A stretch of 52,931 nt of DNA from positions 1-52,931 of the forward strand of contig CAZSXU010000027.1 of NCBI GenBank assembly GCA_964610505.1, read 5' to 3'. Below are positions 1-7,877 of the stretch, one piece after another. This stretch comes from CAZSXU01 sp964610505 (GTDB taxonomy: Bacteria; Arandabacterota; Arandabacteria; JAGLYR01). Every line of letters begins with the position of its first letter. The stretch's first letter is position 1. The translations under genes and the position numbers were made by a program. The notes beneath the pieces were generated by a model. It was given only the letters and a program-made list of their open reading frames with translations. It searched no databases and was not told the DNA's origin.

Positions 1-4
1 CCAC

Positions 5-45
5 GCTCGGGCCTTCGATCCGGCGGACCTTCACCGCGGCCGGCC
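5..45. repeat. Dispersed intergenic repeat B, copy 1
   Basis: The 29 bases at 17-45 recur identically at 7726-7754, and a further shared block GCTCGGGCCTT lies just upstream in both (5-15 and 7701-7711). Both copies are non-coding. A shorter echo (GCGGCCGGCC) occurs near 11385. The rest of 46-150 holds no gene that I can support. Confidence 0.7.
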
Positions 46-150
46 CGGGGCCTGGGTTATCGCCTCTCTCTGTTCACCTCTCTTTTCCCTGTCTGGGGGT
101 TTGGGGTTGTCGCTCCCTCGCGCACTCACGCTCTCGCGTCCCGATCCCGA

Positions 151-179
151 TTGATCTTTCGCGCCGGACGTGTTATAAT
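151..179 (+). promoter_or_regulatory. Sigma70-like promoter of the secreted MBL gene
   Basis: TTGATC at 151-156, a 17-base spacer and a perfect TATAAT at 174-179. The gene starts at 206 with a purine-rich GGGGGA stretch upstream of its ATG. Confidence 0.7.
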
Positions 180-205
180 AATAAGTAGAGTAAGGGGGAT
201 TTACC

Positions 206-1420
206 ATGCGGCGACCAGCACTTCTTGCGGCCTTTCTGTGTCTCTTTCCGGCGGTTCCGGCTTTGGGCGACGTGGCGATCCACTGCCTCGACGTGGGGCA
301 GGGGGATGCGACGCTCGTCATCTCTTCCAGCGGACAGACGCTTCTCTTCGATGCCGGGAACAACGGGAAGGGCAATTCGGTCGTGAACCCGCACCTGGCC
401 GGCCTGGGCATCACGGATTTAACCTATATGGCGGCATCCCACTACCATGCGGACCATATCGGCGGGCTCGACGAGGTGTATTCGGGTACGGGCGTGACCG
501 TTGCCTGCTACGACCGCGGGTGGAGTTATACGACAGCGACCTATTCGAGCTACGCGGCCACCGTTGGCCCCAAGCGCCAGACCCTCACCGACGGCCAGAT
601 CATCGACCTCGGCGATGGTGTCACGGTTCAGTGTGTGACGCTTAACGGAAACGGAGTCGTTTCCACTCCTTACGAACAGCCGCCGCATGATGAGAACGAT
701 CTCTGTGTGGCGCTGGTCGTGAGCTGTGGGGAGTTCGATTTCTTGGTGGCGGGCGATCTCGGCGGACAGAATACCTCCTCCTACAAAGACATCGAGACCT
801 CTCTGGGTGGGGAAGTGGGCGACATCGAAGTCTACCGTGTGAATCATCACGGCAGCCGGTACAGCTCCAACGCGAGTTTCGTCGGGACACTCTCTCCGGA
901 TGTCTCGATCATCTCGGTGGGGAACAACAGCTACGGGCACCCGACCCAGGAAGTCATCGACCGCCTGGTTTCCTACGGGAGTTACATCTACCAGACGGAG
1001 CTGGGATCGGGTGGGACGATTCCTTCGGGCAGTGGGACCGTGGTCGGCGGGCACGTGATCATCGAGACGTCGGGATACTCATCTTACACGGTCGACGGAG
1101 ATTCCTATGGGTTGCCCGCTCCGACTGCGGTGGCGGAGAACCTCACGGGGATCGGAAGGTTCTTCCTGACGGTGAACCCGAACCCGTGCAATCCTGCCGC
1201 GATCCTCCGTTTCGAGTCGTCGTCGAATAATGAGGTGGTGCTGGCGATCTATGATGCGCGGGGCCGCCAGGTCCGGCGGTGGGATGCGGTGGGCGCCGGC
1301 GAGATTCCGTGGGACGGCACGGACTCGGGTGGAACTTCCGTCGCCAGCGGCGTGTATTTCTGCCGCATGCTCGGCGCCTCCGGTGAAACCGCTCTCCAAA
1401 AGATCCTCGTCACGAGATAA
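206..1420 (+). CDS. Secreted ComEC-type metallo-beta-lactamase-fold protein with FlgD Ig-like tail
   Basis: 404 residues. A signal peptide (about residues 1-21, MRRPALLAAFLCLFPAVPALG) is followed by an MBL-fold domain opening with HCLDVGQGDATLV, as in the ComEC/Rec2 C-terminal domain. The metal motif is SHYHADHIGG (HxHxDH), with later VAGDLG and NHHGS motifs. The final ~85 residues (from NPNPCNP) form a FlgD Ig-like or type-IX-like tail ending in GVYFCRM..QKILVTR, typical of secreted proteins in FCB-type bacteria. ComEC MBL domains are hydrolases thought to act on DNA during uptake; here the domain has no membrane channel, so a free extracellular or surface nuclease/hydrolase is inferred. The substrate is unknown. 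A strong promoter precedes the gene. Confidence 0.85.
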   Translation: MRRPALLAAFLCLFPAVPALGDVAIHCLDVGQGDATLVISSSGQTLLFDAGNNGKGNSVVNPHLAGLGITDLTYMAASHYHADHIGGLDEVYSGTGVTVACYDRGWSYTTATYSSYAATVGPKRQTLTDGQIIDLGDGVTVQCVTLNGNGVVSTPYEQPPHDENDLCVALVVSCGEFDFLVAGDLGGQNTSSYKDIETSLGGEVGDIEVYRVNHHGSRYSSNASFVGTLSPDVSIISVGNNSYGHPTQEVIDRLVSYGSYIYQTELGSGGTIPSGSGTVVGGHVIIETSGYSSYTVDGDSYGLPAPTAVAENLTGIGRFFLTVNPNPCNPAAILRFESSSNNEVVLAIYDARGRQVRRWDAVGAGEIPWDGTDSGGTSVASGVYFCRMLGASGETALQKILVTR

Positions 1421-1426
1421 GACCCA

Positions 1427-1711
1427 ACAGCCTTCCGCAGATTCCGCAGATAGGCATTGTGCTGTGGCAAGTACTTGCCACAGCCGGGGTAGACACACGT
1501 ACGAGTACGGGGAAGAGGTGAGCATCGTACTCGTACTCAGCGCCAGCGGCACTCGTTCTCGTACTCTAGGGGGGATGGGCTCTGTGTTTCAGGCGAAGTT
1601 CCCAGGCGCGTTCGGGGTATGGCAAACGACATCGCCTGGGCTGGTGGGGCGGATCGGGGATCCGGCCCACCAGGGGGTACCCGCCTTTATCTGCGTAATC
1701 TGTGGAAGGCC
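1427..1711. repeat. Structured intergenic element A, copy 1
   Basis: Fills the gap between two convergent stop codons. The ends are mutually inverted (GCCTTCCGCAGATTCCGCAG on the left; its near complement ending in GTGGAAGGC on the right). Inside are a perfect 22-base palindrome at 1460-1481, an 11-bp inverted repeat (1499-1509 with 1526-1536), a CCCAGGCG/CGCCTGGG pair (1601-1608 with 1633-1640) and a 15-bp hairpin (1641-1655 with 1659-1673, one mismatch). The order of hairpins matches copy 2 at 4129-4380. Spurious ORFs reading LRNLRK or ICVICG come from its ends. Confidence 0.75.
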
Positions 1712-4102
1712 TTATGGTTTCTTCTTCTTGCCGAAGAGATCCTTGAGGAGTTCCTCGCCTTCTTTCTTCAGCTCTTTGAGTTTCTGATCCTGGCTCGTGC
1801 TGTCCGTACTGTCGGGTTTGACGATTCCCTCGAGGAGATCCCGGACTTTGTCTTTCGCGTCTCCATCGAGGTGCTTGTCGACTTCCTTCAATAGCGCGTC
1901 CGCCGCTTCACCTTTCTTCCCTTCGAGGAAGTCACGAACTTCCTCCTTGACCTGCTCTTCCACCCGGTCCGTAACACTTGCCGCGTCCCAGCGAAACTCC
2001 GGGGATTTCGCCGATCCTGTCACGAAGAACACGAGCTCGGCCTGTTTCACGTTCGCCGTGAGCCGAGGGGGAAGCGGAAGCCGGTCCCTCAGGGACCGGG
2101 TGGCGGTCGGGGAGAGGGTGGCCGTGACCCGGTAGTCCAGCGACTCGTCGAATCCTACTGAACCGTCGGCTTCCCATGACGTGTCGAGCGCCTTCATTCG
2201 CAGGGGATGCATGGTAACGCGCTCGTCGGCCACTGCGTATTCCAGGTTCATGTCCTTGAAATGGACGTCCTCGAATTCGAGAAACTTGATCCACTGCGAA
2301 AGGTCCCGGGCAAGATCCCAGTTCACGATCCGGCCCTCGGAGACATGTGCGCCTCCTCGCCCCGACAGCGTTTGTCGAATCTCCTCGGGGGTGATTCCCC
2401 GCCACTCGAGTTCACCGTTCAGGTTCAGCTTCCCGAAAAGGTGATCATCGAAAGACGTGAGCGCCGAGATGAAATCATTGGCTGCGACGGATTCGGCCAC
2501 CACGGAGACGGCTACGGGGACGTCCGGCAACGTACCGAAGTCTGCATCCGCCGAACCTCGAATGCGGCCGGCATAGAGACCGGCGACGAACTCGGAAATC
2601 GCCAGTCGGCGTTCCGCCAGCTCGATGACCGCGGAGACACCGGAGGCCTCGAGGCGCTTCGCCGAGATTCTCTCAATGGACACGGTGCCGCGTGCATTCA
2701 TCTCGGGAACGGGAGGGACCGGCCTTGCCGCGGGCTCCGCTCCGGCCGTGGGCCCGGCCGCTGCCGACACGCTTCGCCCGGCCGCCTCCCGAGACGATTC
2801 AGGATCCGGAAGAAACTCGTCCGCGGCGAGATGGGGACAGGCGAGCTCGAACCGGATTGTCGGGACCCCCTTGCCGCCGGTGGCGGCGAACGGGATCGCC
2901 CCGGCGACGTCGGCGGCGAATCTGAAGGAAGACGTCCCCAGGGAACCGGACAGGTTCGGGATCTCAACATCCTGTCCCTTGAAAAGGATCTTGACCGCCA
3001 GGTTCTTCAGCGGAACCGGCATCTGCGGGTTCTCGAGAGTGCCGCCGTCGAGCGTGAGGGTTCCCATCAGGTTGAGGTTGTCCGGTTTCAGGACCGGGCC
3101 TTCCGCTCGGAGATTTGAGTTCAGTTTCCCTGAGGCGCGAACCGCCTCGCCCAGCGGCAGGGTTGAGAGATCCGTAGATAGCTCCGTCTTCAGGTGAAGA
3201 ACGGGATCGATGAAATCCACCACGGTTCCCGTCACCGTGGCGACCGCTCCCAGGATCGAGACTTTCACTTCATCGAGACTCAGCACGGAGGTGGTGAAAT
3301 CCACACGGGCGCGATAGGCAACGTCCGCCGTGAATTCGGGAATGGACCTCTCCATTCCCGCAACCCCCACAGACACCACTGCCGTCGAGAGAATTCCCTC
3401 GGCACGGATGTCTTGGAGATCGGTGTCTACCGAGAGCGAGGCGCCGTATTGGAGTCCCCGCAGGTGGGCCGTGAAACCGGCGGCCGAGTCCCGGAAGCGC
3501 ACGCTTCCATCCTCGATGGTCAACGACTCGAGGTGAATGGGAGCGGGAAGAGTCGCCGCCCGCACGGGCGGAGAGGGCGGTCCTTGTTCAGATACCGCCG
3601 TCTCCGGCGGCTGTTCGGGCGCTGCCGGCGTAGTTCTCTCGGGCGGCCCGGGCGCGGACGGTTTCTCGGGTGTCGTTCTAGTCCCGGGTGTCAACCGTTG
3701 CCCCAGGCCGGCGACGTTGATGCCGCCCTCGGGGGATTTCTCGATGAATACCTCCGGGCGTACAATCTCAATCTTCGTGATCTCGAGCTCCCGGCGAAGG
3801 AGGGGCCGGAGGGGAATGCGAAGCACGATCTTCTCGAGTTCGAGCATCTGATCGTCTGCGTAACCGGGGCGGTTCCCGATCCGCAGGTCCTCGACGGCGA
3901 CGCCGAACCCTCCCCAGACGGCCAGATGAAAGGATCCGACCTCGACCCGCTGGCCGAGGGCCTGTTCGATACGGGGCAGGGCCATGGCCCGTAGTTTCTC
4001 GGGGGGGAGCATGACGCGAAGCGTCACGTAGCCCGCAGTGGCGAGAACGGCACCGATCCCGACGAGCCACCCGACCACCTTGAGAACCTTTCGACCCCGC
4101 AT
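1712..4102 (-). CDS. AsmA-family protein
   Basis: 796 residues from the chosen start. One N-terminal membrane helix (VLKVVGWLVGIGAVLATAGYV) is followed by the AsmA N-terminal block with LRAMALPRIEQALGQRVEVG, a Pro-rich linker (about residues 145-185), long beta-rich AsmA/TamB-like sequence, and an acidic/basic charged C-terminus ending in GKKKKP. AsmA-like proteins are anchored in the inner membrane and are linked to outer-membrane lipid transport and assembly; that role is inferred from the family. The open frame runs upstream to 4183, but those codons are part of repeat A. AGGAGG at 4109-4114 sits 6 bases before the ATG at 4102 and decides the start. The stop codon abuts repeat A copy 1. 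Confidence 0.85.
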   Translation of the reverse strand: MRGRKVLKVVGWLVGIGAVLATAGYVTLRVMLPPEKLRAMALPRIEQALGQRVEVGSFHLAVWGGFGVAVEDLRIGNRPGYADDQMLELEKIVLRIPLRPLLRRELEITKIEIVRPEVFIEKSPEGGINVAGLGQRLTPGTRTTPEKPSAPGPPERTTPAAPEQPPETAVSEQGPPSPPVRAATLPAPIHLESLTIEDGSVRFRDSAAGFTAHLRGLQYGASLSVDTDLQDIRAEGILSTAVVSVGVAGMERSIPEFTADVAYRARVDFTTSVLSLDEVKVSILGAVATVTGTVVDFIDPVLHLKTELSTDLSTLPLGEAVRASGKLNSNLRAEGPVLKPDNLNLMGTLTLDGGTLENPQMPVPLKNLAVKILFKGQDVEIPNLSGSLGTSSFRFAADVAGAIPFAATGGKGVPTIRFELACPHLAADEFLPDPESSREAAGRSVSAAAGPTAGAEPAARPVPPVPEMNARGTVSIERISAKRLEASGVSAVIELAERRLAISEFVAGLYAGRIRGSADADFGTLPDVPVAVSVVAESVAANDFISALTSFDDHLFGKLNLNGELEWRGITPEEIRQTLSGRGGAHVSEGRIVNWDLARDLSQWIKFLEFEDVHFKDMNLEYAVADERVTMHPLRMKALDTSWEADGSVGFDESLDYRVTATLSPTATRSLRDRLPLPPRLTANVKQAELVFFVTGSAKSPEFRWDAASVTDRVEEQVKEEVRDFLEGKKGEAADALLKEVDKHLDGDAKDKVRDLLEGIVKPDSTDSTSQDQKLKELKKEGEELLKDLFGKKKKP

Positions 4103-4128
4103 GACCATCCTCCTAGGATGGGACAGAA

Positions 4129-4380
4129 GAAGAGCCTTCCGCAGATTCCGCAGATTACGCAGATTGGCACTGTGTTGAGGCAAATCCTTGCCTCAACGGG
4201 GAGATTATTAACATTCGGGCTCCTCATTAAGAATGCTACGGGTCCGTGTCCGGAGCTGACACTCCCAGGCGCATTCGGTTGTGTGGCAAACCGGGTCGCC
4301 TGGTCTGGTGGGCCGGATCAGGGATCCGGCCCACCAGGTTTACCCGCCTTTATCTGCGTAATCTGCGGAAAGCGGTTTCT
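4129..4380. repeat. Structured intergenic element A, copy 2
   Basis: Shorter relative of 1427-1711, lying between the AsmA gene and hflC. It keeps the inverted ends, a 9-bp hairpin TTGAGGCAA/TTGCCTCAA near 4172-4193, the CCAGGCG/CGCCTGG pair (4266-4272 with 4297-4303) and a perfect 15-bp hairpin (4305-4319 with 4323-4337, loop AGG). Compared with copy 1, the first hairpin shows a compensatory T-A to A-T exchange, so the fold is conserved rather than the sequence. The region of copy 1 around 1499-1560 is absent. Confidence 0.75.
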
Positions 4381-5328
4381 CTATTTCGGAAACGCTTCCT
4401 TCAAGAACCGGTACAGATCGCTGTCGGTGGACAGGATCAACTTGGAATTGGAGCCGACGGCCGCCGGGTACGTTTCCAGCGATTTCACGAACGCGTAGAA
4501 CTTCGGGTCGAGCTCATACGCGTCTCCGTAGATGCGGGTCGCCTCACCGTCGGCCTCGCCCATGATCTCCTGGGCCCGGCGATACGCCTCCGACTCGATC
4601 TGCTTCAGCTCCCGTTCCTTGGTCCCTCGAATGCGAGCCCGGGATCCTTCTCCCTCGGACCGATATCGTGACGCAATCTGCTTCCGCTCGGAGATCATCC
4701 GGTCGTACACCTTCTGCTGGACTTCCTCGACGTAGTTCAGTCTCTTGATCTGAACGTCCAGAAGCTCGATGCCGTACTGGGGCATGAGCGCGGATGCGGA
4801 CAGGAGGATCTCACGCGTGATCTCATCCCGCCCGACGCTGATGTCGTGTTTCCTGAGGATTTCTTCGTCGGACTCCGGGCCCTTGTCGATATCTTCGGGA
4901 AGCTCGCGGTCCGTGTTTCGAACCGCTTCGATCAAGAGGTTCTTGGAAACCAGGTCCCGGGCCGCCGAGTCGATGATGTCGTCCAGGCGGGTCTGGGCGC
5001 CGCGCGTGTTTCGAACCGACTGGTAGAACTTGAGCGGATCGGTGATCTTCCACCGCGCCGTGACGTCCAGCCAGATGTACTTCTTGTCGGCCGTCGGGAC
5101 TTGATCGGGGGAACCGTCCCAGACGAGAATACGTTTCTCGAACCGGTGAAGCGTTTGGATGAAGGGAATCTTGCCGTGAAGTCCGGCCTTGAGGACGGCG
5201 CCCCCGACCGGTCGTCCGAACTGAGTGATGATGGCCTGTTCGCCTTCGTTGAGAACGTACAACGACTGCGAGAGGACGATCAGAACGATGACGACGAGAA
5301 CGATTACGGCTATGGTTCCGGCTCTCAT
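4381..5328 (-). CDS. hflC: HflC, SPFH/band-7 membrane protease regulator
   Basis: 315 residues, the usual HflC length. A single N-terminal membrane segment (IAVIVLVVIVLIVLSQSLYV) is followed by the band-7 opening EGEQAIITQFGRPVGG and GLHGKIPFIQTLHRFEKRI, then a long helical arm with Ala/Glu/Arg-rich sequence (SERKQIASRYRSEGEGSRAR). HflC pairs with HflK in a periplasm-facing complex that encloses and modulates FtsH; ftsH itself is not in this window. Its ATG overlaps the hflK stop by 4 bases, so the two are translationally coupled. The stop is followed within a few bases by repeat A. Confidence 0.93.
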   Translation of the reverse strand: MRAGTIAVIVLVVIVLIVLSQSLYVLNEGEQAIITQFGRPVGGAVLKAGLHGKIPFIQTLHRFEKRILVWDGSPDQVPTADKKYIWLDVTARWKITDPLKFYQSVRNTRGAQTRLDDIIDSAARDLVSKNLLIEAVRNTDRELPEDIDKGPESDEEILRKHDISVGRDEITREILLSASALMPQYGIELLDVQIKRLNYVEEVQQKVYDRMISERKQIASRYRSEGEGSRARIRGTKERELKQIESEAYRRAQEIMGEADGEATRIYGDAYELDPKFYAFVKSLETYPAAVGSNSKLILSTDSDLYRFLKEAFPK

Positions 5329-6302
5329 TTGCCGCCACCTCCCTTCCGGGTCACATCGAGGAGAGGGAGAATCGTCTTCTGACTCTCGTCCACAATGTAG
5401 ATCTCTTCCAGCTTCGGGAAAACCTGCTGAATGGTCTCCAGGTAGAGGCGCTGGCGCGTGACTTCCTTGGCCCCGCGGTATTCACTGTAGAGCGACCGGA
5501 ACCGGGCGGCATCGCCCCTGGCCCGGTTCACCCGGTCCAAAGCATATCCTTCGGCCTTGGCGATGGTCCGCTCCGCCTCTCCCCGGGCTTGCGGGATGGC
5601 CTTGTTGTATTCCTCCCAGGCCTCGTTGAGCATGCGCTCCTGGTCCTGCTTGGCCTGGTTCACCTCGTTGAAGGCGGGTTTCACGGGGTCCGGCGGGTTC
5701 ACGTCCTGCAGCTTGACGGTGACGATCTGCATGCCGGACTCGAACCCATCCATCAGCTCCTGGAGTTCGATCTCCACCTGTTTTCCGATTTCCACACGCC
5801 CGACCGTGAGAACCTCGGTCACGGAACGATCCCCGACCACGCGGCGCATGATGGCTTCCGACATCGCCCGAAGGCTCTCCTCGGGGTCGCGCATCTTGAA
5901 AAGGTAGTTGACGGGGTCCGCGACCCGGTACTGCACGATCCACTCCACGTCTCCGACGTTGAGATCACCGGTGAGCATCAGAGACTCGACGTACAATCCT
6001 TCGCTCTGGTAACTGGTCCGCGTCGTCCCGGATGCCACGCTGGAACGGAATCCGAACTCCTGCTTGAAGACCCGTTTGACGCTCACCTTCCTCACGGTCT
6101 CAATCCCCAGGGGGATGCGGGCGTGAAGGCCGGATTCGGCCTGACGCACGTATTGACCGAAACGGAGAACGATCCCCACTTCGTCGGCGTCCACCGTGTA
6201 GAGGGAAGAGAGGACGATGATCAGAATAACGATCCCAGCCACCAGGCGGCTGATCATCTTCTCCCGTACACGGTAGACCTTCTCACCCAGAATAATGTCC
6301 AT
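5325..6302 (-). CDS. hflK: HflK, SPFH/band-7 membrane protease regulator
   Basis: 325 residues. One N-terminal membrane helix (MISRLVAGIVILIIVLSSLYTV) precedes the band-7 domain beginning DADEVGIVLRFGQYVRQAESGLHARIP, with the HflK-type LTGDLNVGDVEWIVQYRV and KLQDVNPPDPVKPAFNEV motifs. The long Gly/Pro-rich N-terminus of proteobacterial HflK is missing, as in many other phyla. AAAGGAGG lies 5 bases before the ATG. First gene of the hflKC pair, with a likely promoter at 6326-6354. Confidence 0.93.
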   Translation of the reverse strand: MDIILGEKVYRVREKMISRLVAGIVILIIVLSSLYTVDADEVGIVLRFGQYVRQAESGLHARIPLGIETVRKVSVKRVFKQEFGFRSSVASGTTRTSYQSEGLYVESLMLTGDLNVGDVEWIVQYRVADPVNYLFKMRDPEESLRAMSEAIMRRVVGDRSVTEVLTVGRVEIGKQVEIELQELMDGFESGMQIVTVKLQDVNPPDPVKPAFNEVNQAKQDQERMLNEAWEEYNKAIPQARGEAERTIAKAEGYALDRVNRARGDAARFRSLYSEYRGAKEVTRQRLYLETIQQVFPKLEEIYIVDESQKTILPLLDVTRKGGGGK

Positions 6303-6325
6303 CGTCGCCTCCTTTGGCTGGCCCG

Positions 6326-6354
6326 ACCTTATCAGGGTCGGTACAACCCGTCAA
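6326..6354 (-). promoter_or_regulatory. Possible promoter of hflKC
   Basis: Reading the minus strand: TTGACG (6349-6354), 17-base spacer, TAAGGT (6326-6331). The -35 is good, the -10 weak (3 of 6), so this is tentative. Confidence 0.35.
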
Positions 6355-6505
6355 TGAAAGACCCGGTCTCTGCCTACTACCCGACTTCCCATTTCCTATG
6401 CACGATTTCCTATTTCTCTGATCCCAGAGTCCGGAGTTGACCCCAAGAGTGTGAGGGTGTTAGAGTTTCCAGGTTCGGTATTCCATGACATGAAAGGAGA
6501 CAGGG

Positions 6506-7690
6506 ATGGACCTGGCCAGGATTCAAGCAGCGCTCAAAGACCACAATCTCGACGGATGGCTCTTCTATGATTTTCACAACCGCGATCCCATTGCCTCGCG
6601 AGTCCTGGGACTCGACTTCGGCAAGTTCACGTCCCGCCGTTGGTTCTACTACATCCCGTCTTCGGGTGAGCCTCGCCGGCTGGTCCACAGCGTCGAGAAA
6701 ACGAAGCTCGACAGTCTTTCGGGCCAGAAGGACGTGTATCTCCCGTGGGAGCAGCTCCACGGTCTCCTCCGTGATATCCTGGGGGAGCCCGGCAAGCGGA
6801 TTGCGATGCAGTATTCGCCGCTCAACAACATTCCCTACGTGGCCATGGTGGACGCCGGGACGGTCGAGCTGGTTCGCAGCTTCGGGCACGACGTGGTGTC
6901 CTCGGCCGATCTGGTTCAGATGTTCGAGGCCGTGATCGACGAGGAGGGCTACGGGCTCCATCTGGAGGCGTGCGAACGGGTGCAGGGGATCAAGGATGAG
7001 GCCTTCGCGAAAATCGGCGAAGCGATTCGTTCGGGCGAAAAGGTTACCGAGTATGATATCCAGCGGTTCATCATCCGGCGGTTCGACGAAGAGGGCCTGA
7101 CCTGCGAGGAGGAATGGCCCATCGTGGGAGTGAACGAACACCCGGCGGATCCTCATTTCGAACCCACGCCAGAGAATACCCATACCATCAAGAAGGGAGA
7201 TACCGTCCTCATCGATCTGTGGGCCAAGCGAAACGTTCCGGGCGGCATCTTCTACGACATCACGTGGTGCGGCTACGTGGGCGATGACCCTCCCGCCAAG
7301 TATGTGGAGATCTTCGGTGTGGTTCGTGACGCTCGAATCGCAGCCTGCGATTTCATTCGGGACAAGTTCAAGAAGGCGGAGGCCTGCTACGGTTGGGAGG
7401 TGGACAACGTTTGCCGGAAGGTGGTCGCCGACGCGGGATACGGAGAGTACTTCGTTCACCGGACCGGCCACTCCATCGGGCAGGAGGTTCACGGAAACGG
7501 CGTCCATATCGACAATCTGGAGACCAAAGACGAGCGGCAGCTGGTGCCGGGGATCTGCTTCTCCATCGAGCCGGGCATCTATCTGGAAGGTGAGATGGCG
7601 GTCCGCTCCGAGATCAACGTCTTCATCACGCTCAAGGGCGAAGTCGTCGTCGCGGGGGACGAGCAGCAGGATCTGATTCTGATTGTGTAG
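6506..7690 (+). CDS. M24 family metallopeptidase (Xaa-Pro aminopeptidase/prolidase-like)
   Basis: 394 residues. The N-terminal creatinase-type domain (about 1-135) starts with LDGWLFYDFHNRDPI, and the C-terminal pita-bread domain has all five expected metal ligands: Asp237 (VLIDLWAK), Asp251 (FYDITW), His322 (HRTGHSIGQ), Glu355 (SIEPGIY) and Glu369 (RSEINVF). Members remove N-terminal residues preceding proline or split Xaa-Pro dipeptides in the cytoplasm. No signal peptide. AAAGGAG precedes the ATG at the right distance. The downstream symporter pair makes a peptide or amino-acid uptake and use module plausible, but substrate specificity cannot be read from the sequence. Confidence 0.9.
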   Translation: MDLARIQAALKDHNLDGWLFYDFHNRDPIASRVLGLDFGKFTSRRWFYYIPSSGEPRRLVHSVEKTKLDSLSGQKDVYLPWEQLHGLLRDILGEPGKRIAMQYSPLNNIPYVAMVDAGTVELVRSFGHDVVSSADLVQMFEAVIDEEGYGLHLEACERVQGIKDEAFAKIGEAIRSGEKVTEYDIQRFIIRRFDEEGLTCEEEWPIVGVNEHPADPHFEPTPENTHTIKKGDTVLIDLWAKRNVPGGIFYDITWCGYVGDDPPAKYVEIFGVVRDARIAACDFIRDKFKKAEACYGWEVDNVCRKVVADAGYGEYFVHRTGHSIGQEVHGNGVHIDNLETKDERQLVPGICFSIEPGIYLEGEMAVRSEINVFITLKGEVVVAGDEQQDLILIV

Positions 7691-7700
7691 AGATCGTCGG

Positions 7701-7754
7701 GCTCGGGCCTTGCGCTGCGGCCTTTGATCCGGCGGACCTTCACCGCGGCCGGCC
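7701..7754. repeat. Dispersed intergenic repeat B, copy 2
   Basis: Contains the same 29-base block as 17-45 (here 7726-7754), preceded by GCTCGGGCCTT. It is followed at 7769-7798 by a short-period degenerate run of GTCGAAAGTCGAGAGTCG type. The remainder of the 7691-7877 gap is unassigned. Confidence 0.7.
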
Positions 7755-7877
7755 GGGGGCAGTGCCGACAGTCGAAAGTCGAGAGTCGTGAGTCGAAGTG
7801 CCGGAAGGGTAGGTAACGAGGGCGAGGAACAAGAGCCGGGGTGCATGCGTGTTGCGCCCTCTCTGTGAGGAGGCACT

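Noticed and set aside
151..645. Plus-strand frame overlapping the secreted MBL gene
   Set aside because: Starts inside the promoter and has no ribosome site; the MBL frame has signal peptide, motifs and tail.
4103..4183. N-terminal extension of the AsmA protein (LRNLRNLRK..)
   Set aside because: Encoded by the end of repeat A and upstream of a strong ribosome site; such LRNLRK peptides recur wherever the repeat occurs.
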